Positions 44,374 to 53,783 of a stretch of DNA of 64,000 bases are shown here, piece by piece. A model generated the notes under the pieces. It searched no databases, was not told the origin of the DNA, and saw nothing but the letters and a program-made list of their open reading frames with translations. Both the position numbers and the translations under genes were made by a program. Positions within the stretch are counted from its first letter, which is position 1; each line of letters starts with the position of its first letter. Source of the stretch: Vibrio sp. HI00D65 (GTDB taxonomy: Bacteria; Pseudomonadota; Gammaproteobacteria; Enterobacterales; Vibrionaceae); the NCBI RefSeq assembly GCF_001635455.1, contig NZ_LWEH01000001.1, forward strand, positions 123,564-187,563, given 5' to 3'.

Positions 44374-44575
44374 ACATCTATTAATACTACTAACGTTGCC
44401 ATTTGTGCCTTATGAAGTACTAGCAGCTGCTACAGAAAATATTGAACAAATTGCAGGGTCAATTGACTTAACTTCGGTAGAGTCAACCGCATCTGATGTA
44501 GGGGTTACTGCTGTTGCAGTCAGCGCCACTGTAAAGGCGGTCGGTATAATTAAAAATGTTATTAACCAAGCTTAA
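44363..44575 (+). CDS. Small secreted or membrane peptide resembling filamentous-phage major coat protein
   Basis: A 70-aa protein. The first 21 residues look like a signal peptide (MKIKHLLILLTLPFVPYEVLA). The mature part is about 49 residues: acidic at its start (ATENIEQ...SIDLTSVES), a small-residue hydrophobic helix (VGVTAVAVSATVKAVGIIK) and a short basic end. That is the layout of inovirus pVIII coat proteins, and it fits the nearby Zot/pI ATPase. Its start codon lies inside the channel gene, so translation is probably coupled. Homology is not certain; the match is by architecture. Confidence 0.6.
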   Translation: MKIKHLLILLTLPFVPYEVLAAATENIEQIAGSIDLTSVESTASDVGVTAVAVSATVKAVGIIKNVINQA

Positions 44576-44583
44576 ATCAATGC

Positions 44584-44640
44584 GTTGTGATTGATGCGAG
44601 TATGGTTGCCCCCTTACTGTACTCGCCACATCAACACAAC
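44584..44640. terminator. Long imperfect inverted repeat after the coat-like gene
   Basis: The arms GTTGTGATTGATGCGAGTA (from 44584) and TACTCGCCACATCAACACAAC (to 44640) pair with a few mismatches around a short loop. It starts 8 bases after the stop of the 70-aa gene. It may terminate the + strand transcript or be an end of the inserted module. No T run follows. Confidence 0.45.
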
Positions 44641-44728
44641 ATCGTAACACTCAAATTTAGTGGCTAGCCATTGTGCCAGTCAATGTCAGATTTACCTACT
44701 TACCAGCTCCTGGAAGACATAAATTGTA

Positions 44729-45337
44729 TCAGCCTTTCATACCGCAACCTTTAATCACTAACTGAGTGAGAAATTCAGCGGCTTCTTCATAGTCTTTATC
44801 ATCGAGCTCATCTTTCTGCATAACACTGCAAATCTGCCAGCCAAAATCGGCATAGGTTTGAGTTGCCGCCCAAATGGTAAACATCAGGTGATGCGCAGGT
44901 ACGTCGTCCATCAGCCCTTTTGCTGACCAAGTCGAGAACTTATCAAGGATCATCTGTGACTGCTTATACAACTCATCACCGATCTCTTTCGGAAGTACAT
45001 TAGCGCCTGACATCACTTCATTAGCAAACACTTTAGAAGCGTGTGGGTGGTCGCGTGAGATGATTAACTTAGTTTGAATGTATTGAGATAGGGCTTCTAC
45101 GGGATCGCTCAGCTCTTCAATAGGACGAGAGGCTTCAAGTAACGGCTGCGTGACGGTTTCTAGAACGGCATTGTAGAGCTTATCTTTCGAGCTGAAGTAA
45201 TAGAATACGTTAGGTTTGGGAATATCGGCCGCCTTCGCGATATCCGCCATTTTGGTTGCGGCATAACCATGAGTAGCGAATTGTTCACACGCCACTTCGA
45301 TGATTAAATCTTGATTCTTTTGTCTGATCCTAGACAT
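44729..45337 (-). CDS. TetR-family regulator, RutR-like
   Basis: A 202-aa regulator. The helix-turn-helix is KMADIAKAADIPKPNVFYYFSSKDKLY. The C-terminal domain shares with E. coli RutR the spacing YI..KL.ISRD.P.AS..F..E...GA and HL.F.IWA.TQ.YADF. RutR binds pyrimidines and controls nucleobase degradation. ATG 45337 has AAGGAAG five bases upstream. It closes the glyoxylate gene group at 45-50 kb, and boxes like the RutR consensus occur before xdhA and uraH. A purine-related effector is possible. Confidence 0.82.
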   Translation of the reverse strand: MSRIRQKNQDLIIEVACEQFATHGYAATKMADIAKAADIPKPNVFYYFSSKDKLYNAVLETVTQPLLEASRPIEELSDPVEALSQYIQTKLIISRDHPHASKVFANEVMSGANVLPKEIGDELYKQSQMILDKFSTWSAKGLMDDVPAHHLMFTIWAATQTYADFGWQICSVMQKDELDDKDYEEAAEFLTQLVIKGCGMKG

Positions 45338-45484
45338 ATGACTTCCTTTACAGCTCATTACTTAAACCATAGTAATCAACGTGCTTCATTAGTCCAGAAG
45401 ATAATTCAAGAACTCAAGGTCACCGCATTGATAACAAAAAATGGCCGCCCACATGCACAGTGGAGCGACCCTTTTATCCGTTTG

Positions 45485-46795
45485 CTAAAGAATCAATATT
45501 GCACGGAAGTCATTGACGTTAGTCAGCGTGGGTCCTGTCGTCAGCAGAACGCCTGTTTGCTTGAAAAATTCATAACTATTATTCGCCTCTAGATAATCAT
45601 CGGCTTTGAGTGATAAGCGAGTACCTTCCTGCCAAGTTTCTGGTGTTATCCATGCTCCGGCATTATCTTCCACACCGTCAATACCATCCGTATCAGCGGC
45701 CAACGCGAATATGTTGTCCTGCCCTTTCAGTTCGTTGTACAAGCTTAGAAGGAACTCACAGTTGCGCCCACCACGACCGTTTCCCTTAACCGTTACTGTT
45801 GTTTCACCACCTGAAAGCAATACACAAGGAGTCTCTAATGTATGCTTATTATTGGCGACTTGTTTAGCTAATGCTGCGTGCACCTTCGCCACTTCTCTCG
45901 CTTCCCCCTCGATGCAATCACTCAACACATACGCAGGGATACCCAAACCTTCAGCCTCTGCCGCCGCTGATTCAAGAGCAGACATTGGAGTCGCGATAAT
46001 ATGGTGCTCGGCGTTTTTCCAACAAATGTCATCTGGCTTGATGGTTTCAGATTCTGGGTTATTCAGCCATTCAAATGCCGAGCCTGGTATTTCTATTTGG
46101 TAGCGTTCCAATATGGCGAGCGCATCAAAACGCGTGGTGGTGTCCGGTACGGTTGGTCCAGATGCAATCACACTGATGTCATCACCCGGCACATCCGAAA
46201 TCGCCAATGACACCACTCTTGCTGGATACGCTGCTTTGGCAAGTCGGCCGCCCTTTATCGAAGATAAATGCTTACGAACACAGTTCATCTCATCAATGGC
46301 TGCACCAGATTTAAGCAACGCTTTGTTGATTTGTTGCTTCTCTGCCAAGCTAATATCACCACCAGGCAAACTCAGTAATGCGGAACCACCTCCCGACAAG
46401 AGACATATCACGGTGTCGTCTTCACTTAGGTTGCTCACCAACTCCAACATCCGGTGACCGACTTCAAGCCCCATCGCATCCGGAACTGGGTGCGCCGCTT
46501 CGATCACCTCGATGTACTCACATGGCGCGAGGTGTTCATAACGAGTCACAACCAAGCCTTCTAAATCACGTAGCGCAAGGTCTTGCTGTTTCTTAGCTTG
46601 CCATACGGCTTCCAATTCAGCGGCCATCGATGCTGCCGCTTTCCCTGCCCCGATAACGAGAGTTCGCCCGGCTTGATTTGCCGAGCGATAAAATATGTCT
46701 TGAGGAAGAAAAGGTTCAATGTGATTTTTGGGTAGTGCTTGATTTACAGCACTTGAGAAAAGGGTTTTCAGAAACTGCTTAGCATCAATGTCCAT
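45485..46795 (-). CDS. Glycerate 2-kinase (MOFRL family)
   Basis: A 436-aa kinase phosphorylating D-glycerate to 2-phosphoglycerate, ending the glyoxylate-to-glycolysis route. It shows the N-terminal Rossmann-like segment (LVIGAGKAAASMAAELE), the glycine-rich CLLSGGGSALLSLPGG and the terminal MOFRL-type block (LSGGETTVTVKGNGRGGRNCEFLLS, AADTDGIDG). ATG 46795 has AAGGAG six bases upstream and is preferred over a longer frame reaching 46834. It lies 259 bases downstream of glxR and about 150 bases before the TetR gene, all on the minus strand. Confidence 0.93.
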   Translation of the reverse strand: MDIDAKQFLKTLFSSAVNQALPKNHIEPFLPQDIFYRSANQAGRTLVIGAGKAAASMAAELEAVWQAKKQQDLALRDLEGLVVTRYEHLAPCEYIEVIEAAHPVPDAMGLEVGHRMLELVSNLSEDDTVICLLSGGGSALLSLPGGDISLAEKQQINKALLKSGAAIDEMNCVRKHLSSIKGGRLAKAAYPARVVSLAISDVPGDDISVIASGPTVPDTTTRFDALAILERYQIEIPGSAFEWLNNPESETIKPDDICWKNAEHHIIATPMSALESAAAEAEGLGIPAYVLSDCIEGEAREVAKVHAALAKQVANNKHTLETPCVLLSGGETTVTVKGNGRGGRNCEFLLSLYNELKGQDNIFALAADTDGIDGVEDNAGAWITPETWQEGTRLSLKADDYLEANNSYEFFKQTGVLLTTGPTLTNVNDFRAILIL

Positions 46796-47054
46796 CAGCC
46801 ACTCCTTAGTTGACGGAGGAAAAAAGAACCCCAATACAAGGCGAAAGGGTGCCTGCTAAGATCAAGTTGGAAGGAACAACTTCAACCTTTGCCTCGTATA
46901 GGGATACGCGTATAAAAGGAGACGAAACTACGCTATTTATAAACAAACTGTTTGAAATTGGGGGGCTAACTTATCGAAGCTAGCCCTGATTCATTGGTTT
47001 TAGTTTCAGCAGAAACTACAAAACCAATTATTGAGACGGATTACTCGTTAAGGA

Positions 47055-47951
47055 TTAGCGAATTGAGTGATCAGAACGCTTTTCTATCGCTTGAATCAGC
47101 GCAGAGTGATCCCAACCTTCACCGCCCATTTCAGCACATTCACCAAACAGCTCTTGCGCGTTAGTTGTGTTTGGCAGCGCAACGCCTAGCTCTTGTGCGC
47201 CCGTTAGCGCAAGGTTTAGATCTTTCTGGTGAAGCGAGATTCTAAAGCCAGGATCAAATGTGCCTTCCACCATGCGTTCACCGTGCACCTCAAGGATCTT
47301 AGAATTAGCGAAGCCGCCCAGTAACGCCTGGCGAACTCGTGCTGGGTCAGCGCCGGCTTTTGATGCAAACACTAGCGCTTCAGAGACCGCTTCAATGTTC
47401 AGCGCAACGATGATCTGGTTGGCAACCTTACACGTTTGACCAGCACCGTTATCACCCACCAGCGTGATATTTTTGCCCATCACTTCAAATAGAGGTCGAG
47501 CTTTATCAAAAGCGTCTTGCTCACCACCCACCATAATAGTCAGAGCAGCATTGATCGCGCCCACTTCACCACCAGAAACCGGAGCATCAAGGTATGACGC
47601 ACCACCTTCGTTGATACGCGCCGCAATAGCTTTAGTGGCGATAGGTGAGATAGAACTCATATCGATGACTAACTTGCCCATCGCACCACCAGCAGTAAGA
47701 CCTTGCTCGACACCGTTATCACCAAACAGCACCTCTTCTACTTGAGGAGTGTTCGGCACCATAAGAATAATGACATCCGCCTGTTCCGCGGCTTCAGCAG
47801 GGGAATGACAAACCGTCGCGCCTGCTGCAACCAACTCGGCAGGAGCAGCGTTGAAATGATCCGACAGAATCAAATCGTGACCCGCTTTTTGAAGGTTACT
47901 CGCCATAGGTTTACCCATGATGCCAGTTCCGATAAATGCAATTTTAGACAT
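47055..47951 (-). CDS. glxR: Tartronate semialdehyde reductase
   Basis: A 298-aa beta-hydroxyacid dehydrogenase reducing tartronate semialdehyde to D-glycerate. The N-terminal Rossmann motif is FIGTGIMGKPMASNL, followed by DAPVSGGEVGAINAALTIMVGG and GAGQTCKVANQIIVALN with the catalytic Lys. Length matches GarR/GlxR. It follows hyi by 37 bases and gcl lies further upstream, forming the gcl-hyi-glxR-kinase order. Confidence 0.94.
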   Translation of the reverse strand: MSKIAFIGTGIMGKPMASNLQKAGHDLILSDHFNAAPAELVAAGATVCHSPAEAAEQADVIILMVPNTPQVEEVLFGDNGVEQGLTAGGAMGKLVIDMSSISPIATKAIAARINEGGASYLDAPVSGGEVGAINAALTIMVGGEQDAFDKARPLFEVMGKNITLVGDNGAGQTCKVANQIIVALNIEAVSEALVFASKAGADPARVRQALLGGFANSKILEVHGERMVEGTFDPGFRISLHQKDLNLALTGAQELGVALPNTTNAQELFGECAEMGGEGWDHSALIQAIEKRSDHSIR

Positions 47952-47988
47952 GTTGTTCTCCTTAACGTTTGAGGGTTACCAGGCGCAA

Positions 47989-48765
47989 TTAACGGTACTG
48001 GTTCAGCCAACCAAGGCCTTCTGTCGTTGTCGTTTTCGGTTTGTATTCGCAGCCAACCCAGCCTTGATAGCCAAGCTCATCAAAGTAGTTAAGTACGAAT
48101 GGATAATTGATTTCTCCGGTACCCGGCTCGTGTCGACCAGGGTTATCAGCCAGCTGCACATGAGCGATTTGACCGATGTTCTGCTGCATGGTCGGCGTAA
48201 GATCGCCCTCCATAATCTGCATGTGATAGATATCGTATTGGATAGAAAGATTATCGCTCGCCACCTCTTTAATGATGGCTTTCGCTTGCTCTGTGGTATT
48301 CAGGAAAAAGCCCGGAATATCGCGCGTGTTAATCGCTTCAATCACTAGGCCAATGCCTTCCGCAGCCAGAGCATTTGCGGCGTAGTGAAGGTTAATCACA
48401 AAGGTTGCCTGAGCGTCTTGCACAGTCACTCCCTGTGGGACAATGCCAGCCAAACAGTTCACCTGTTTACAGCCCAGTTTCTTGGCGTAAGCGATCGCTT
48501 TAGGAACGCCCGCTTGAAACTCTTCTATGCGTGCTGGGTCAACCGCAATACCACGTTCACCAGCATCCCAATCCCCAGCAGGCAAGTTAAATAGCACTTG
48601 CTCTAGATTATTAGCATCAAGCTTTTGTTTAATCTCATCCGCATCAAAGGCATATGGGAAAAGGTATTCGACGCCCTGAAAACCGGCCTCTGCGGCGGCT
48701 TCAAAACGGTCCATAAAATCAACTTCCGTGAATAACATTGACAAGTTTGCTGCAAATTTTGCCAT
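47989..48765 (-). CDS. hyi: Hydroxypyruvate isomerase
   Basis: A 258-aa TIM-barrel enzyme interconverting hydroxypyruvate and tartronate semialdehyde. The length equals E. coli Hyi. Metal-site motifs are seen in VIEAINTRDIPGFFL, QYDIYHMQIMEGDL, HVQLADNPGRHEPGTGEINY and WVGCEYKPKTTT. It lies between gcl and glxR on the minus strand. Confidence 0.94.
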   Translation of the reverse strand: MAKFAANLSMLFTEVDFMDRFEAAAEAGFQGVEYLFPYAFDADEIKQKLDANNLEQVLFNLPAGDWDAGERGIAVDPARIEEFQAGVPKAIAYAKKLGCKQVNCLAGIVPQGVTVQDAQATFVINLHYAANALAAEGIGLVIEAINTRDIPGFFLNTTEQAKAIIKEVASDNLSIQYDIYHMQIMEGDLTPTMQQNIGQIAHVQLADNPGRHEPGTGEINYPFVLNYFDELGYQGWVGCEYKPKTTTTEGLGWLNQYR

Positions 48766-48879
48766 GACTCCGTCCTTACTCTTTGTTTGGTGAAGCTAAT
48801 GTGGTTTGGTGAAGCCTCGCTCTATTGGAGGCTTTCCGTAGAGATCAATCTCGCTCTACGGATACACATTATTTCGTGA

Positions 48880-50652
48880 TTACTTGTACGCTAGCGCGGT
48901 TGGCGCATCGCTGCTGCTTTCCGCAAGCGGTTCAAATTCGTTGATAGCGTTGATCTCTACGCCCATAGAGATATTGGTTACGCGCTCCAAAATCAGCTCA
49001 ACAACCACAGGTACTTTGTGCTTGTTCATGAGCTCTTTGGCTTGCTCAAACGCTGCTGCAATTTGGTCTGGCTCACGAACTCGAATGGCCTTACAACCAA
49101 GGCCTTCAACAACTGCCACATGGTCAACACCGTAGCCTTCAAGCTCTGGCGCATTCTGATTATCAAATGCCAGTTGCACACAGTAATCGATATCAAACTG
49201 ACGCTGCGCTTGGCGAATCAAGCCTAGGTAGGAGTTGTTCACCAGTACATGAATATATGGCAGCTTGAATTGAGCACCTACTGCCAGCTCCTCAATCATA
49301 AATTGGAAGTCGTAGTCACCGGATATAGCGACGATATCGCAATCCGGATCCGCAGCTCGAACACCCAATGCAGCAGGTGTTGTCCAACCAAGCGGACCAG
49401 CCTGACCACAGTTGATCCAATGTCGAGGCTTGTACACATGAAGGAACTGCGCTGCGGCAATCTGCGATAAACCAATGGTGCTGACATAGCAAGTATCACG
49501 ACCAAAGGCTTTGTTCATCTCTTCATAAACGCGCATCGGTTTCATCGGTGCTTCATCGAAATTGGTTTTGCGTAGCATGGTCGACTTGCGCTCCTGACAT
49601 TCACCTACCCAGCCACTTCGATTTGGTAATTTACCTGCATCACGCCACTCTTTAGCGACTTCAACCATGAGCTCAAGTGCTGATTTTGCATCTGAAACAA
49701 TGCCTAAATCAGGGCAGAACACACGACCGATTTGGGTAGGTTCAATATCGACATGAACAAACTTACGACCTTCCGTGTAAACATCGACAGAGCCAGTATG
49801 GCGGTTAGCCCAACGGTTACCAACGCCAAATACGAAGTCAGAGTTGAGCATGGTTTCATTACCGTAACGGTGAGAGGTTTGTAGACCCACCATACCTGCC
49901 ATTAACTCGTGGTCATCTGGGATAGAACCCCACCCCATCAAGGTTGGAATTACTGGTACACCTGTGATTTCTGCAAACTGCTGCAGCAACTCAGATGCGC
50001 CAGCGTTGATAACACCACCACCTGAGACAATCAGAGGTTTTTCAGCTTGTGTCATCATGGTGAGTGCTTTCTCAACCTGTTCGTGAGTCGCTTTTGGTTT
50101 GTATGGTTCAAGCGGCTCGTAGGTATCAATATCGAACTCAATTTCGGCTAACTGTACATCTAGAGGTAGGTCAATCAGCACTGGACCAGGACGCCCTGAA
50201 CGCATCAAATGAAAGGCCTTTTGAAAAGCGCGTGGCACTTGAGCTGGCTCCAGTACCGTGGTTGCCCACTTAGTGACAGGCTTGGCAATGGATTCGATGT
50301 CGACCGCTTGAAAATCTTCTTTATGAAGGCGAGCACGTGGAGCCTGACCTGTAATACATAGGATAGGGATCGAATCAGCCGATGCCGAATAAAGACCTGT
50401 GATCATATCCGTCCCTGCAGGACCTGAAGTGCCAATACACACACCAATATTATCTTGGTTAGTACGTGTGTAACCTTCAGCCATATGTGAGGCACCCTCT
50501 ACATGTCGAGCCAAGACGTGATCGATCCCTCCGAGTTTTTTCATTGCTGCGTACATTGGGTTTATTGCTGCGCCGGGAACACCAAATGCGATGTCTACTC
50601 CTTCACGTTTAAGCACTTCAACCGCTGCTTCAATCGCTTTCATAATTGCCAT
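48880..50652 (-). CDS. gcl: Glyoxylate carboligase
   Basis: A 590-aa thiamine-diphosphate enzyme condensing two glyoxylates to tartronate semialdehyde and CO2. The N-terminal domain has [16 protein letters not shown], where Val replaces the usual catalytic Glu, as known for Gcl. The ThDP motif [29 protein letters not shown] is in the C-terminal part. GGAGG lies five bases before the ATG. A perfect ATTGTATACAAT begins 17 bases before the start, so a repressor bound there would block transcription or early elongation. It heads gcl-hyi-glxR-glycerate kinase. Confidence 0.96.
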   Translation of the reverse strand: MAIMKAIEAAVEVLKREGVDIAFGVPGAAINPMYAAMKKLGGIDHVLARHVEGASHMAEGYTRTNQDNIGVCIGTSGPAGTDMITGLYSASADSIPILCITGQAPRARLHKEDFQAVDIESIAKPVTKWATTVLEPAQVPRAFQKAFHLMRSGRPGPVLIDLPLDVQLAEIEFDIDTYEPLEPYKPKATHEQVEKALTMMTQAEKPLIVSGGGVINAGASELLQQFAEITGVPVIPTLMGWGSIPDDHELMAGMVGLQTSHRYGNETMLNSDFVFGVGNRWANRHTGSVDVYTEGRKFVHVDIEPTQIGRVFCPDLGIVSDAKSALELMVEVAKEWRDAGKLPNRSGWVGECQERKSTMLRKTNFDEAPMKPMRVYEEMNKAFGRDTCYVSTIGLSQIAAAQFLHVYKPRHWINCGQAGPLGWTTPAALGVRAADPDCDIVAISGDYDFQFMIEELAVGAQFKLPYIHVLVNNSYLGLIRQAQRQFDIDYCVQLAFDNQNAPELEGYGVDHVAVVEGLGCKAIRVREPDQIAAAFEQAKELMNKHKVPVVVELILERVTNISMGVEINAINEFEPLAESSSDAPTALAYK

Positions 50653-50669
50653 TCGAACCTCCAGTCCAG

Positions 50670-50681
50670 ATTGTATACAAT
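50670..50681. promoter_or_regulatory. Putative GntR operator upstream of gcl
   Basis: ATTGTATACAAT, a perfect 12-bp palindrome ending 18 bases before the gcl start codon, just outside the SD. The same sequence lies in the puuE/uraH region, and related ones before the GntR gene and xdhA. The spacer to malate synthase (50653-50969) carries further copies. Confidence 0.65.
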
Positions 50682-50880
50682 TAAATAAATCTTTGTGTAC
50701 TATGAATCATCCTCAGCATTTATCAAGCCCAATTTGAAACAACTTTGTTACATCAACCTACCCTATTGAGCAGCAGAAAAGCCTGAAAACCTTACAATTC
50801 ATCACTTTACATAAAATATCTTTACGTGAAAATAAATACCAAAAAAATCAAATGATAAATAAATGTTAAATATCATTTGC

Positions 50881-50938
50881 TTGTTTACAATTTCTACAAT
50901 ATAAATACCGTTAAAAAGAACATTTTGTATACAAAATG
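50881..50938. promoter_or_regulatory. Putative GntR operators upstream of malate synthase
   Basis: CATTTTGTATACAAAATG (50921-50938) is an 18-bp perfect palindrome 32 bases before the malate synthase start. TTGTTTACAA (50881-50890), with TTGT/ACAA arms, is a second site 44 bases away, centre to centre. Both fit the TTGTNNACAA core. Confidence 0.65.
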
Positions 50939-50969
50939 ACATCATATTGTGTAAAGGAGACAAGCAATA

Positions 50970-52592
50970 ATGAATGACGTGAAAGAAAGAGAAGAAATAC
51001 TGTGTATGCAGGTACTTGGGAATATGGACACCCCCGAGTACAAAGAGATCTTGTCTAAAGGTGCATTGAAGTTCTTAGAAGCTATCGTTAACAAGTTTGG
51101 AGATCGCCGTCATGCCCTGCTCAATGATCGCGACATAAAACAAGCGCAATATGATGACGGTGAGCTACCTAATTTTAGAAAGGACACTCTCTCTATTCGT
51201 CAGAATAAAGAGTGGAAAGTCGCAACACCGCCATCAGAATTACTGGATCGACGCGTAGAGATCACTGGCCCTATCGAGAGAAAGATAGTGATCAACGCAT
51301 TAAACTCAGGTGCGAAAGTCTTCATGTGCTGTTTTGAGGATGCGTCCTCCCCAACTTGGGCCAACATGGTCGAAGGGCAAATTAACTTAAGAGATGCCAA
51401 TTTAGGCACCATCAGCTATTTTGATGAGAAGAAACAAAAGAACTACCAGCTAAACAGCGATCCTGCCTTACTAATCGCTCGCCCTCGTGGAATCCATTTA
51501 CCGGAACAATCGATTCAATTCAACAATCAACCTATCGCAGGTTGTCTGATGGACTTTGCGTTGTACTTTTTCCACAACTATCAATCACGTGCACAGCAAG
51601 GGTTGGGCGTTTACTACTACATTCCAAAGCTTGAGAGCATGGAAGAAGCACAATGGTGGGACGACATTTTCAGTTTCACCGAGAACTATTTCAACGTAGC
51701 AAAAGGCACCATCCGTACGACTGTATTGATTGAAACGCTGCCAGCCGTTTTCCAAATGGAAGAAATCTTGTACGCCATGCGCGATCACATCGTTGCGATG
51801 AACTGCGGCCGTTGGGATTACATCTTCAGCTACATCAAAACACTGAAAAATCATAAAGATCGTATCTTGCCAGACCGTCACGGGATCGGCATGGATCAAG
51901 AGTTCCTGAACGCTTACAGCCAACTGTTGGTTCGTACTTGTCACGCTCGCGGAGCACTGGCAATGGGGGGCATGTCAGCCTTCATTCCAGCAAAAGATCC
52001 GCAAGAGATGGAGCGTGTTACCGCTAAAGTTATTGAAGACAAACAAAGAGAATCACAAAACGGTCACGATGGCACATGGGTCGCGCACCCTGCCTTAGTT
52101 GATTTAGCGATGTCGATCTTCGACAAGCACCTTGATGGCAAAGTGAATCAAATGGATTTCCAAAGCCCGGAGCACACCATCAATGCCGACACCTTACTTA
52201 AACCATGTGAAGGCAGCCGCGACGAGGCCGGCGTACGCAAGAATATCCGTATTGCGCTGTATTATATCGAGGCTTGGATCCAAGGCTACGGCTGTGTACC
52301 TATTTACGGACTAATGGAAGATGCCGCCACCGCAGAGATCTCAAGAGCCAACATTTGGCAATGGATTCATCATGGCGTCACGCTCGATGACGGCCGAATC
52401 TTTACCAAACAACTGCTCCACTCTTGGCTTTACCAAGAGTTAGACACAATAAAACACGAAGTCGGTGACTCGCGCTACGCAGTAGGTCGATTCGAAGAGA
52501 CGGCCGATCTTTTCTATCAACTTTCTACAGCCGAAGAGTTCGCTGCCTTCCTAACTTTACCCAGCTATGGGCTTTTGCAAGAATCCAGCTAG
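50970..52592 (+). CDS. aceB: Malate synthase A
   Basis: A 540-aa enzyme joining glyoxylate and acetyl-CoA to give malate. It shows the family blocks MCCFEDASSPTWANMVEGQINLRD, IETLPAVFQMEEILYAMRDH, MNCGRWDYIFSYIKTLK, TDRHGIGMDQ-like PDRHGIGMDQ, and the terminal LYQELD/EETADLFYQL region. Length is close to E. coli AceB (533). No aceA (isocitrate lyase) is next to it, so here it probably serves purine-derived glyoxylate, in line with its shared operators. It is divergent from gcl. Confidence 0.96.
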   Translation: MNDVKEREEILCMQVLGNMDTPEYKEILSKGALKFLEAIVNKFGDRRHALLNDRDIKQAQYDDGELPNFRKDTLSIRQNKEWKVATPPSELLDRRVEITGPIERKIVINALNSGAKVFMCCFEDASSPTWANMVEGQINLRDANLGTISYFDEKKQKNYQLNSDPALLIARPRGIHLPEQSIQFNNQPIAGCLMDFALYFFHNYQSRAQQGLGVYYYIPKLESMEEAQWWDDIFSFTENYFNVAKGTIRTTVLIETLPAVFQMEEILYAMRDHIVAMNCGRWDYIFSYIKTLKNHKDRILPDRHGIGMDQEFLNAYSQLLVRTCHARGALAMGGMSAFIPAKDPQEMERVTAKVIEDKQRESQNGHDGTWVAHPALVDLAMSIFDKHLDGKVNQMDFQSPEHTINADTLLKPCEGSRDEAGVRKNIRIALYYIEAWIQGYGCVPIYGLMEDAATAEISRANIWQWIHHGVTLDDGRIFTKQLLHSWLYQELDTIKHEVGDSRYAVGRFEETADLFYQLSTAEEFAAFLTLPSYGLLQESS

Positions 52593-52677
52593 GCGTCTTG
52601 CGGCGATTCAAACAGATCAATAAACACTGATTTTGGTCTGCTTGAATTAGCCAAGCCCCTGAAAATTAGGAGATAAC

Positions 52678-53118
52678 ATGGGAAGTTTGACTCTACAACA
52701 AGCGTTAACCATCATAGATGGCACCTTTAAAGCAGGCAAAAAGATTCACACAGAGCCACTCACTGTTGCTGTGTTAGACAGCGGTGGCAAACTGATTTCT
52801 CTGCAACGTCAAGATGGCTCCAGCATGATGCGACCTGACATCGCCATTGCTAAAGCCTGGGGCGCACTCGCACTAGGGTGTTCCTCAAGAAAACTCGCCC
52901 AAGATGCTGACAACAGGCCAGCATTTATCTCCGCCGTGAACGTACTCGCACACGGAAACATGGTGCCAGTACCAGGGGGCTTACTGATTCGAGACAAGGA
53001 TAAAACGGTACTCGGTGCTATTGGTGTCAGCGGTGACATTTCAGACATCGATGAAAGCTGCGCCATCAATGGAATTGGCTGCGCAGAACTGTTTAGTGAC
53101 GAGATGCTGCAGGCTTAA
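52678..53118 (+). CDS. GlcG/HbpS-family protein
   Basis: A 146-aa protein of the heme-binding protein/GlcG group: LTVAVLDSGGKLISLQRQDGSSMMRPDIAIAKAWGAL, then VPVPGGLLIRD and AIGVSGDISDIDESCAINGI. GlcG is encoded with glycolate-oxidation genes in other bacteria, and this copy follows malate synthase by 85 bases. Its biochemical role is not established. An intrinsic terminator follows. Confidence 0.88.
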   Translation: MGSLTLQQALTIIDGTFKAGKKIHTEPLTVAVLDSGGKLISLQRQDGSSMMRPDIAIAKAWGALALGCSSRKLAQDADNRPAFISAVNVLAHGNMVPVPGGLLIRDKDKTVLGAIGVSGDISDIDESCAINGIGCAELFSDEMLQA

Positions 53119-53145
53119 TCCAGCAATAGAGATAACTTAAAAAGA

Positions 53146-53174
53146 AAAACCGAAGCCTTATGCTTCGGTTTTTT
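53146..53174. terminator. Intrinsic terminator of malate synthase operon
   Basis: AAAACCGAAGC and GCTTCGGTTTT pair around CTTAT and run into a T tract on the + strand; the A tract before it also allows termination from the convergent MarR gene. Confidence 0.9.
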
Positions 53175-53201
53175 AATGAATCTAAAAAGAGATAAGCGAA
53201 C

Positions 53202-53690
53202 CTACTCGTAGGCACTCAACCAAGTTTTTAAAAGTTGGTTAATGTTTTTCTTCTGGCTTGCCGATAAAGACTTAACCAGCTTTTTCTGCATTTCGACATG
53301 CTCAGTCATCATCTCATCAATCAGAACTAAACCATCTTTAGTCAATTTAACGCTGACGCTTCGTCGGTCTTCTTTACTGTGCTCGCGGCTGATTAACCCT
53401 TTAGCTTCCAGTTTATCAAGGCGATTAGTCATCGCACCTGATGTCAGCATCATTGACCCAATCAGCTCAGAGGGCGTTAATCGGTATGGCTTGCCAGAGC
53501 GTCGCAAGGTTGCCAATACATCAAACTCACCCAATTTCATGTCGTATGTTTTATGAAGGTCGGCAACTTGCGTCTCCATATACTTGGCAATACGCATAAT
53601 CCGGCCCATCATTGCCATAGGCTCAGTTTCTAATTCGGGCTTTTCCTTTGCCCATTGCTCTACAACGCGGTCGATAGCATCCATTTGCAA
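53202..53690 (-). CDS. MarR-family regulator
   Basis: A 162-aa winged-helix regulator: LGEFDVLATLRRSGKPYRLTPSELIGSMMLTSGAMTNRLDKLEAKGLI, then SREHSKEDRRSVSVKLTKDGLVL as the wing. It is divergent from an EamA permease 117 bases away, a frequent arrangement for MarR repressors and their target exporter. Ligand unknown. Confidence 0.88.
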   Translation of the reverse strand: MQMDAIDRVVEQWAKEKPELETEPMAMMGRIMRIAKYMETQVADLHKTYDMKLGEFDVLATLRRSGKPYRLTPSELIGSMMLTSGAMTNRLDKLEAKGLISREHSKEDRRSVSVKLTKDGLVLIDEMMTEHVEMQKKLVKSLSASQKKNINQLLKTWLSAYE

Positions 53691-53783
53691 TCTAGCTCCG
53701 TTATTAGTCTGAATACTTTAAACTAGTTTAACATAAAGATACTTTACAACCACTAGTTCTCGGTATACAGTTCACACAATAGT

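Noticed and set aside
41160..44728. A complete inovirus prophage
   Set aside because: No replication initiator, pIII-like adhesin, integrase or dif-like attachment site was seen; only Zot, a coat-like peptide and small membrane proteins.
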